Shown here piece after piece: positions 38,601 through 50,600 of a stretch of DNA of 64,000 nt. The first letter of the stretch is position 1; every line of letters begins with the position of its first letter. The notes beneath the pieces are model-generated. The model was given only the letters and a program-made list of their open reading frames with translations. It did not search any database and was not told where the DNA came from. The position numbers were made by a program, and so were the translations under genes. The DNA is from Siphonodentalium dalli (taxonomy: Eukaryota > Mollusca > Scaphopoda > Gadilida > Siphonodentaliidae): positions 116,210,723 through 116,274,722 of the forward strand of contig CP136063.1 in assembly GCA_032622095.1 (NCBI GenBank), written 5' to 3'.

Positions 38601-41600
38601 TATATTTTGGTTTTTTACTGTGGCAAAAATTTCTGAATAGTGACCGAAACCAATTCAAAAATTACCAAAAAATTGTCTGAGATTGGCCAAATAATATTAC
38701 ATGTACTGGTAGTTAGAAAGCTAAATTACAAGAGATGACGTAGGGCCATATATCAGAGTTATAACAACAAGTAATTCAATTTACATCCAAGACTTATTTT
38801 TGGTATAACATTCATTTTGTTCACGTTTGGCCCTGCTAGACACAGAACACAGAAATTGGCACACACTTAAGCACAGATTTAAGGAGATAAGAAAATGTGT
38901 CCATCATTTTTCATTATATTGTTTTCTGCCATTTTTCAGAGCAAAACGAAAAGTAGCTCAACAAACGCCTGTTAACAGTCAACAAGCGCAGCCTAAAATC
39001 AGGTATTTATCAGCACAAATTGGCTCCCAATGTTTTCAAAAGATAAGGCCAAATTGAACAAATAGCTTAAAATTATATATGAGGCAACCCTGCACAGTAC
39101 ACACTACATTTTCAGTGTTGTGTAGAGATGTCTTGAACATTTCAGAATGAAGGTTTCCAATGCACAAATAAAAATTTAAGTACATTATGATTTGACCAAA
39201 GAAAAGTTGTTTGAAAATAGGCAATTTAACACTGAAAGTATTCACGGATATCAAAATTAGGGTGAACGAAACATTTTAATTGAGGCAATCGACCGTCTCA
39301 GTCGCTGATTGGTAGAAAAATCCACCAAAATGAAGGGTTTAAGGGGTTACCACTCCTGAGTTATTTTTTAAGTGAGTTTTTGGGAACAGCATTCTGGGAT
39401 AGTAAACAAATTGATTGGAAATGAATAACTTCTATAAAAAGACCATTATCTGAACTAGTGAAAGGCTCGAATATTTATTTTATTGAGAGCAACACTGCTT
39501 CAAAAATGATAACAGAATGGTAGTAGGGTGCCTGTGGGTGCTGACAAATTGTGAGCTGCCATATTTGCAAGAAATTATAAAAAAATTGGGGCTGAGATGA
39601 GTTCGTCCAATAACTATCTCTAAAGAAACCCTTGTTGTCCCTATCTCTTAACACTGTGGCCTATTTCTGGTTGATTGCTCCTTGCTTAACTAAACATATA
39701 TGTGTATCCACTGGGCTGGTCTTCATAGTAACAGTTCATGTAAATGGCTGATCACCATTATTAGGTACCCAACTACCACTCTGTTAACATTTTTGAAGCA
39801 GTGTTGCTCTTAATTAAATAACCATTTCACTATTTCAGATCATGTACTTTTGATGGAAGTTATTCATTTCCAATCAATTTGTTTACTTTCAGAAAATGCT
39901 GTTCCCGAAATTTCCCTTCAAATATGTGATCTAAGTCATCTTTTTGACATTTTCATTTGTATAAAGTATGCATCAATGTGGTCTCCAGATAGCATGGATT
40001 CTTTCAAGTGTTGTACTAGCCTAGCAATTAAGTAGTTTTCTGTGTATGTCCATCTAAACTTTTCACTTATGGAGATAGCTTAGGTGTGGAAAAACCCCTT
40101 AACACTTTGAACCCTAGCTCCCCACAATGATCGACACCCTGACCCTGGGCTCCCAGTGGTATCTTGACTTATTGTAGGCAGTGTTTAGGTGATGGTGTTG
40201 TTTATATTCAAGTGGTGCCACATGTCTGGAACTTTAGAGGTATATTCCCCATGGACCACTGATTATTTTAAGATTTGGTCACATTGCCACATGGTCACTC
40301 CCTGGTAACTGTTTCTAGGCAACTACCCAATATTGAAAGTAAAATACAATTATAGTTTTATCGTCATAATTCAGCCCAATGAAGTGGAGTTTTTGAGGCA
40401 GTCAATACCCTATTGTGAAATTTGAGATTATCTGACCAGAAGAGTGAACCTAACTTGTATCTAAGGGTAGAAACGTTTGCTGAGCAAATACCCCAAATGA
40501 TAGAATGACACCATTGCCCTGTGTATTCAATTGTATTATGCCCCAATTTAGACATTCCATGGCATGCACATGGTGACAGTTATGTTCAAATGGTGCCACA
40601 GGTCTGAAACTTTACAGTTATGTTCCAATGGACCACAGAGTATTTTTAAGATTGGTAAACTTTGCTACACGATCACTCCCTGGTAACGGTTTCTATGCAA
40701 CTACCCGGAATTGAAAGTAATATGCAATTATAGCTTATAGCGTCGTAATTCCGCGCTAAGAAACTGCGTTTTCAATGCAGTCAATTCCATGTTGTGAAAT
40801 TTGCGATTATATCTGGTCAGAAGAGTGAACCGGTCAACTTGTATATAACGGTATCAATGGTTGCTAAGCATATACACGCGGCATGTACCCCAAGGTATCG
40901 AATGATACCACTTCCCTGTGTATACAATGGTATTATGTCTCATTTTATACATCGCATAGGGGCATGGTGATTGTCATGCTCAAATGGTGCCACATGTATT
41001 AAACTTTACAAAATTGCTCAATAAAGCAAGATTTGACACGTGTTTGTAATGCGCACGCGCAAGTAGATAGCACTAGATGATATTGTGACCATGCAACCCC
41101 TTTCCACATTTCCACAGGACTACTCTGATGCAATGTCGAAACGACTAATTGTATAATGCAAACTCATATGCTGTTGGAATCCTGTGGTATGATTGTATCG
41201 TTACACAAAAACCCATACATTTATCATTGTATCCTATGCACATGCGCGAACAATTCAACTCAAATAAGTGACTGCGCCTTCCTCACATATACCAGAACAC
41301 TGATTATATACAAGAATAATTTAAACCCATAAGAGTGATCGAAATGGTGTCTTTCTACAATCCTGCAAACTGCTCAACAATGTATAGCGTTACGCGAATC
41401 GCATCAAATAAAGTATGTTTGTTGAATTCTGCGCTATGCGCATGCCTATATTATCCAACCCCAACTAGTCGGCAACAAATCCATACAAATGCACCCGTAG
41501 CACTGCTGAAGTTCCTGGGAATCATTTACATAGATATAAGTGTATATACCAATGGTTATAACACATATAAACATGCTACATATGTTTATGACGTCACCGA

Positions 41601-44600
41601 ATGCTATTGGCCACAAATGCGGCCAGTCGGGTGTATGAACGTTTTCCAAACGTTAATAGCAATATTTTTTTCCTCTCAAAAACATGTCTCCTAATTCTAG
41701 CTGCCTCATGAATTATCTCACTTTGAATTTAAATGGTATCTATATATAGTTACAGTAATGCCCTAAATAATTGACTCCTTAGCCACAGCAGAATTATGGG
41801 TAATTTTTCAGGATTTAGTCGGAAATATGGCTTGTTGCCATTCATTGGAAAGCTCTCACTGAGAGCTTTCCGATGAATGGCAACAAGCCATATTTCCGAC
41901 TAAATCCTTAAAAGTTACCCATAATTCCTCTGTGGTTAAGGAGTCGATTATTTATGGCATTACTGTAAGAAAAGATGTTTACTTTATAATATGTATGCAG
42001 CTCAGTGGCATCAAATCATTTGAGTTTCCAGCTGTGAGGAAATGAAATCTTTGTGATGGTGTAAAAATTGTCACCTCAGCTTCATCTTAATTTGTTTATT
42101 GGAGTATGTATGTCATCGATTTGTTTTCAAACTCCTGACAATGATCAAAGTTCTATTCCAGATATGTATTGCTGTTGTGTCTGGTTGTACATCATATAAT
42201 TTGGCTGATAGTAGGTTTTACTGTAAGATAATATTTTGACTAGGAGGCAATATATTACATCTACTGGAGACTTTTAGAGAAAAGATCAAACACAAGTGAA
42301 GCTCCAGTGCTGGGAGGAATCATGGACTCCCATTGAATAACGTACAGTAATGCTCTAATTAATCGACCTCTTAACCAAAGCAGAATTATGGGTAACTTTT
42401 CAGGATTTAGTCGGAAATATGGCTTGTTGCCATTCATCGGAAAGCTCTCGGGGAGAGCTTTCTGATGAATGGCAACAAGCCATATTTCCGACTAAATCCT
42501 GAAAAGTTACCCATAATTCTGCTTTGGTCAAGAGGTCGATTAATTAGAGCATTACTGTATATCAATATAGAACAGATAGTTTTTCATATTTTCATGTTTC
42601 CAGAACCAGCATGATGAGGCCAGTTTCTGCAAAATTCAGAACTCGAGATGACTCTTCATTGAAGAAATTTCCCGCACCAAAACCTTTGCTGGAGCTGCGT
42701 GATGCTGGAGATGATGATGTCGCAAAATTACGAGAACACCTTGAGAGAATGGAGAAGGATGCAGAAGGTGAATATGACTAAGATCTCCATTCAAAGGAAT
42801 AATCTTCCATTCCTGATGTGACCATAATGTATGAACGCAATGAATTCATTTTGCATATGTATGAATCGTAAAGTTTTTGACTTAGCACCATTGCATTTGT
42901 GGAATGCTGTGTAATAATCATATCTTGGAATGAATATTATTCCTTAAAATTACATCTTTGTAAAATATTAATTGGAAAAGGCATTTGGAGTTCGAATAAT
43001 ATATTGAAAATTTTAGTTACATTGCCGGGGCAGGGAGCGGTAGAGAAGATTTCTCCTTATTGGCTTCTACTATATGTTTGTGATATACCCGTCATCATAC
43101 TCTTGCTGCATGCAACACAATGACAGATTGCAGTCTTATCTCCTGAATTGGAAGAATCAGAAAAATTAAAATTCACTTCTTCCAAGATAATAATTATGAT
43201 ATTTCATGGGGCTTTATTGGAGCCTCAAATGTTTACACAAGGCTCCAGTCTCCCTGATAGATATCTCTAAAGCCAAACAGGTCTGATTGTCATCGATACT
43301 GTAAAATCCTTTTAATTCTTAGGGGGTCTATTATTACTGATTTTGTGGTTTGACCCAACCACGAAATCAACATCCAACGAAATAATTTACTCAGACTAAA
43401 GTAAATCTCAATAGACGAGATGGAAATAAAGATCAGGCATTAAGTCTGTTTTCGGCATGTCGTAAAGTAAGTTGACAAAAAACTTGAGACATTATTAATT
43501 TAATTTGTCAGTGACCTATTCATTATTGTTTATACAACATCGTCTAATCCTGTTATAATAGTTTGTATAAACAATGCTCAATGAATTTGTCTCTCAATAA
43601 AGGCTAATTTTTTTCACCATGCGCAGGTTACATAACACAATAAATTACCACCTCACGAGCATGTGAAATGAAGCGGTAGCTCTCAGTGCACTGATTGCGT
43701 GATCCCTTTTCGGCACCAGAATACCTGAGGGCCAGATTTATCAAAGATGTCATAAACCTTCTATTGTAGGACCATTTGAAATAGCCTTTTTATAAGAAAC
43801 CACGAAAATTGAGGCCGATGAAATCAAAGCCATTCACAGTAATTCTTTTTCCAAATTTATTCAAATATAAACCTAATTTCTTTGTCTCATTCTAGAAGCA
43901 GGTCCTTCAGAAACAAAGCCAGAAGGCCAGAAATATGGAAAGACAGGTTCAGATGGCAGCTCTATGGAGGTATGAAGCAAGCATTTTTAGCTCAACTTTA
44001 TAAAGTAAAGTTTGAGCTATTGCCATGGGTTGGTGTCTGTCATCTGTGTGTGTGTCCGGACATCCATGAATCAACAATTTCCTTTGGCACACCCCTACAG
44101 GCCTAATTCCTCATCCTATCTTCAGCAAACTTCATATGTAGCTTCAAGGTGACCTATTGATGGGAGCTTTTGAATTTTTCCAAATTTCGATGAAAAACAT
44201 GGCCACTTGCAGCCATCTTGGATTTCAAATTTGAATCCATCGGCACACCCTACAGCCCGTATTCATGGCTGGATCATTTTTTTATTTTGCAGGCCCGATT
44301 GTGATCACTTGTAGATGGGAGCTATCAAATTTGAACGATTTTCAATGATAAACATGGCCGCCGGCAGCCATCTTGGACTTTACTCTTGGCATGACTAAAT
44401 ACTTTGGCATACCCTACAGACCACATCCCTCATCCGATCATCACCAGACTTCATATGTATCTTCAGGGTGACCTCTAGATGGGAGCCTCCTATATTGACC
44501 GAAATTTGTTGAAAAACAAGGCGCCAGTGGCCATCTTGGAATTTACTCTTTGTATGACTAAATCCTTTTGCACACCCTACAGGCCACATCTTTCATCTCT

Positions 44601-47600
44601 CACCAAAACTCATATGGATATTCGGGGTGACCTCTAGATGGGAGCCACCTATTTTGACAGAAATTTGTTAAAAAACACGACCGCCAACAGCCATCTTGGT
44701 TTTCAAATTTGAATCCATCAGCACATCCCCCAGCCCACATTTATTGGAAAATTGATTTGAAAATTTACAGACATTTTTGGAATCACCTCTAGATGGGAAT
44801 TTTTTTTTATGAAAAACATGGCTGCCGGCAGCCATCTTGGATTTTACTCTTTGCATGACTAAATCAATTGGCACACCCTACAGACCACATCCCTCATCTG
44901 ATGATTACCAAACTTCATATGGATCCTCGGCGTGACCTCTAGATGGGAGCCTCCTATTTTAACTAAAATTCGTTGAAAATCATGGCCACCAGCAGCCATC
45001 TTGCAATTTACTCTTTGTAACTATATCTTTGGCGCACCCTACAGACCACATAATGGGAGGACAACTGTTCAAAAACTGCGTCCTTGTATACTTTTTCAGT
45101 AGAGGCAAGGTATGTATATTTTCAACATCGGTATGGGTTGTGCTAAACAGTTGGACTCTATTTCAATTTTTTAATGTCACATGACCTCCAAGCAGGCCTC
45201 AGCTTACCAGGCGAGTAGGGCGAAATAGTCGCCCTTGACGCCTCGAAGTCGCCTTAGTGTCGCGCCAGGGAGAAGTGAAGTCGCCCTCCGATTTTCCCAA
45301 AATTATCCTACGGCTGTAGCAAGCGATAAGCCATGCATGCTATAGTGTTACAAATCAATTATGAATATATCGCCTGCGAGTCAAACAGTGACAAAATGTT
45401 GACACAAGGTCGACTCCTTTTGTTTAACAGTGTTGAGTAAGTAAATGCGGTCTTCAATGTCCAGACAAGGATTATAATATATCAAACAAAGAAGCCTTCC
45501 GTTTTGGCCATACTTAATAAAGTGTTGGTTTCTGCTCGCCCCGACCGACTGCTTTAAAACCGCCGACTCAAATTATTACTATATTGCCGATTTAAACGTT
45601 TTGTTTGTTTTAGTTCCGTTTCCGTCTTTGTGGTATTCCGTGTTTTTACGCAATAACAGAATGCGAATCGAACGGACCTCAAATAATTCTATTGAATCCG
45701 TACTCCCTTTAAATTATCCGATGTTAGCGGATGTTACTGAATATATTTGGCGCCAAAATATCCGAGAGCACCATTTTATAGTGTGCAAATAAAGTTTTAA
45801 TCGTTGTATTGCCTTGTTCGAAATAAAACATGATCCATAACCGGAAAATCGTAATTTTATTCCCAATGATTCAGTGATTTTAGAGACTCTCGGTAGTCGA
45901 TGTCAAGACTCAAGGCCATTAATTGTGGCATATATATGCAAACCAAATGCAACAATCTATATTACATTTAAATGAAAAATTTGAATTTTTTTGCATGATA
46001 ATGTTTTTTTCATTTGTTTAACCTATACATATTAAATAAATTATCAGATGAAATTATTCTCCAGTCTCTCACTTCTCCCTATTTTTCTCTCACTTCTCCC
46101 TATTTCTGCCAGAGGGAGAAGTCACTTCTCCCTATTCTCAACCTGCAAGCTGAGGCCTGCCTCCAAGATGTCTCCATCATAAGCAAAAATCAGCATATTT
46201 TCGAGGATTCGAGGACCAAATCTACCCCAAAAAGCCATGGTATATCCCCAAATCATCTGATCCACTTGCCTTTAATGTTTACTGGTTCAGGTGATGCAGC
46301 AGATGTGCTCAGGAAGGTCAGAGTTAACATTATGGGTTGTTTAGCGTTTTTGGTTTTGAAGGCTGGGGCTGATTTACATGCCGTTTTCCACCATATCAGT
46401 ACCCTCTCATTTTTTTCTACTTCTGGCTGGATAAAAGTTTGGAATACAGTCTTAAAAATCCCTGAATAGGTTAAGAAAATCATAGTGGCTTGCTTCTACT
46501 TAAAAAGTATACAAGATATACATTTGTCCCCACACTAACATCCCTCATCCGATCATCACCAAACTTCATCCGGATCTTCGGGGTGACCTCTAGTTTACTT
46601 TCCTTCTTTATCATTCTATTCGTTGCTCAGCAGAAAAATTAACTCCTTCCCAAGTTGAGCAACAGTGCTGCAATAGTCAGTGCGCACTGTCACTATTGTG
46701 ATTTTTATCTTTTGCGAGTTAACAATAGTTCGCCTTAGTATTGTCATGCAAGCGATAAATATCAACAATATTGTCACTTACGATAATTCCATCATAACTC
46801 TAACGGGGCGATACAACATTTATTTCTTGGATGAGGATCCAAATTAGTTTACATTGGCATAGATCATTGATTTACCACCATTATCTGTTTTTGTTTCAAA
46901 ATCAGAATGAGCGGGACTGCATCACTCAATATATAGTGCTGGACATTTGCAGAATATAAATTATGAGGTCCCCAGAAGTTGAATTTAGGGATGCTACCCA
47001 ACACAGCAGCAAGCCTGAATTTAATTTTTGCTCACCGCCTGACAAATGTCAGGCACTAAAGCCCCTATCACACTCATATCAGGCCGGCGCTTGCATTGCG
47101 CTGCAAAAGTATCAAAGCGCCCACCTAAACGCACTAAGAACCGATTGGTGACGCAGTGGACACTGGCTACGACGGGCGAGGGTCCCCATGGTCGCCCATA
47201 GGCGCCAGAGCGCCGCGCTTGTTTTCTGTATGCACAAAACAAGCGCAGAGGCTCTGCGTTCTGACCAAGGTGTAGTAAGCTTACTGCAGTTGCAGAGGAA
47301 TTCTTGCTGCGACCACGAGTAGCTTGTATCCGTCCTTGCTACGTCAACGGGGCGCTCATGTTGCTCGCTTTGTGCTGTCAGAGCGCCGAGTCTCAGCGTT
47401 CTGACCAAGGCGTAGTAAGCTTACTGCAGTTGCAGAGGAATTCTTGCTGCGACCACGAGTAGCTTGTATCCGTCCTTGCTACGTCAACGGGGCGCTCATG
47501 TCGTTCGCTTTGCGCTGTCGTGTCGACGGTACTGCGCCTGGTCAGAACGCCGAACCTCTGCGCTTGTTTTGTGCATGCAAAAAACAAGCGCGGCGCTCAG

Positions 47601-50600
47601 GGGCGATCACGGGGACCCTCTCCCATCCTAGCCATTGTCAACTGCGTCACCAATCGGTTCTTGGATACCTTAGTGCGCTTTGCTTGGCGCTTTGATAACT
47701 TTTCAGCGCAATGCAAGCGCCGGCCTGATCGCAGCAGAGTGTGACAATGGTTTATTCAGACAGCTAATCTATTGCGGATTGTTGGGTATATTCCCCACAA
47801 CCTAAACACTGACTATGACTGGAGAACGCAGGAGACGCTATTTATACTCTCCGCGCCCGCATAGAGTACGTTTTGAAAACTTATTGAGAACGTACTAGCA
47901 ACACAATAGCAGCGACGTGAGACTTGACAAAGTAGGAACGCAATAGGAGCATACTTTGTGTTAACAGTTTGACAATTTTGGACAGTTTTCCGCGCTCCTC
48001 CTGCGTGTTACTCATATTTTGGTACCTTTTCAGCGCAATGCAAGGCCGGCCTGAGTGTGACAGGGGTTTTACACAGGTCTGTCTGATATTTAAAAAAATG
48101 CATCTGACATTTTGTCGAAAACGTTTTGCTTTTAAATTTGTTAAGAACATTCAACAAAAATTGAAGCTGAATTAGTGTATGATCATTGATCAATCAAGTC
48201 ACTATATTCTCTTTGCTAGAGTTAAGTAAAACAGTAAATTATACTTAATATAATATTCATTGTTTATTAACCCTTTCTAGGCTTTCGTGACTACACGTAT
48301 TCTTAATCTTTGCGTTATCTGCATTTTGTTTATTTTCTATCTGAGGCCGAGGTGAAGGTGCCAGTGATTTTTGTTTGGGACCGGCACCCCAGAAATCTGA
48401 TAATGTTTTCGGCATTGTTTTGTTTTGTTGTTTGCATAATTCAATACACACGCAGACGATATTTTCACGAGGTCAATGACGGCGTGCTGCATCTCAAAAC
48501 GTCGCACCATGCATACATCTAAACGGACAGCAATTTATTTTAGTTTGCCTTCCTAGTACATTACAGGCATAGCCGCAGCATAATTTTAATAATAATACGC
48601 AGATGCGTCACATGTATGTGTGCCACTATATTACTTAAAATGATTTATTGTCCGTTGTACGATTCCAATCACGCGTTTCATTCCGCAATGATTTCCGTTC
48701 TGAGTTTTTCGTATTTTGTATTCTGAGAAATATGTTCTATATATAACTATTGGGGAAATCCGACGAGCATTTTTAAAACTTCTGGTATAGTCAGGTATAG
48801 TTTGACAAATTTAGATAGTTTTGTGTTTATTTTAATAGGAAATTAAAACATTGAATTTGTATATTTCTGACATATAACCTATAAGACGAGTTTGAAGTAA
48901 AATTCACACATAAAATGCCGCCGGACATAACGGCAGATGCAAACTGAAAACCATCGGACATTTGGTAATTTGTATTGGACAATGTCTGTGTCCGGCCGCT
49001 TATATTCAGGCTTGCACAGCAGACTAGCTAAATTCACCTTCTGTGAACCTCATTCTGCTTGGGCCTTATCTCCTCAGGAAATATCTTTATTATCAATTTA
49101 ACAAGTTGTTTTAGTTTTTTAGAAACTTCTTTCGAAAGTTTTGTTTCCTTTTTTAGTTTAGTTTCTCTATATCCCCAAATTGGCAGATGACACAATGCAT
49201 AATCGAGGTGCCCAATGGGTGCACATCACCATCTGGGAACTTAAATCTGAGTCTAGGTCTCATATAGCAGATGAGGCCATGCAGAATGAGGTCCCCATAG
49301 GATGAATTTCGTGATGCTAGCCCACTGTCTGGGGTAGCATGACTAATATTTCCTACAGAGACACTTTACACACTGAACTATATGGTTCACTCGCTTGTGT
49401 GTATGTCCAAACGTATAAGGAACCTCTCCGTTATTAATCAAAACTGTACAAAATATCTTGAGTACGGAACATAATTTTGATAGTAACCAGAAATGACTTC
49501 ATTGACCTTCTGTCAGTCTCATGTCACATGTATCTTACCTATAAATTGGATTCACAGGTAAGATACGATCTTTTTCTCATTAAACATTGTCCTGTTAACA
49601 TCAGGGAAGTTTTCTCAATTGAAATAACTTGTTATAAAAAATTGCCGTGTCTGTCTCTTGGAAAGACATTTTTGCGTATGCATATCCACCATCGTCCCTG
49701 GTACCTCAGGTGCTTCAGAAAATCGGGTATGCTACTGGTATCATACAGTGGTATGCTCCCTCGACCCGACTCGTTTATGGACAACACTGTTGCATCCATT
49801 ACTTCTGCTCCCTCCGTTCTGACTGCTGCCACAAACATAGATCTCATAGGTTAAGGCGATCCGATGATTCTTCATTTCCATCCAGCAGGACTCCGCTTAC
49901 ACACTTGGCTTTTATCTGGTCCAGCCTTAGAGAACTGGGGTTTTTACAGATCAGTTGTGGAAAGTCTTACTCAGTCTAGGAGGGCGTCCACTATGAAGGT
50001 ATATCATGCTCGTTGGTCTGTTTATACAACATGGTGTGTTCTGAGTTTTTGAATCACTCCCGCAGGTCGCTCACACAAATTTAGCAATTTTTGTGTGATG
50101 AAAGGATCTTTCCTCAATTACCATCAAGGGATATTGGTCAATGCATGTTGTCCCGCATGTTCAGTCATGAGGGTTTAACATGGATAGGTAAATGCCAGGT
50201 GTTGTCTGACCTACTTTCTAGCTTTGCTCTCGCTCGGCCCCACAACCGATCCTTTTCACCTCAATGGAATTTGGTATGGGTTTTGACCTTTCTTGGGGGA
50301 GGGCTGCATTTGAGCCATTGAATCTCTGCTCATACACCAACCTTACTCTAAAAACAGTGCTCCCGTGGCATTCGCATCAACCAGACGCGTGAGTGAACTA
50401 CATGCCCTTTCAGTGAAGGAAGAATATCTCAGGATATCGTCAGCCTCTGCAGAACTTCTTCCTTAGCTAAGAATCAACCTCCAACTCAATATTCAGCAGT
50501 CGTTCAAATTCCAGTATTGCCTTCTGATGCGGACTCCCATCTTTGTTTAGTTTGAGCCCTCAGAATATACAAGGTAAAACTAGTTGAAAATGAAATTGAA

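Larger units (their letters stand above)
43985..46690. repeat. AGCTCAACTT interspersed repeat, copy 2, with nested insertions
   Basis: Starts TTTTTAGCTCAACTTTATAA 16 bp after exon 9 and consists of diverged units (AGCCATCTTGGATTTTACTC, CACACCCTACAGACCACATC, TCATCCGATCATCACCAAA) to about 45050. It resumes at 46535 with CATCCCTCATCCGATCATCA and ends at about 46690 with CCCAAGTTGAGCAACA. The gap holds the 45054-46532 element. Confidence 0.7.

Noticed and set aside
41335-41694. 119-codon plus-strand frame
   Set aside because: Intronic, no motif, and overlapped by an antisense frame of similar quality; likely chance.
46014-46469. 151-codon plus-strand frame
   Set aside because: Crosses the right edge of the hAT element at 46159 into flanking TIR-element sequence; no domain.
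47021-47744. Several 60-98-codon frames on both strands
   Set aside because: They lie in the GC-rich foldback element where stops are rare; peptides are duplicated with the internal repeat and low in information.
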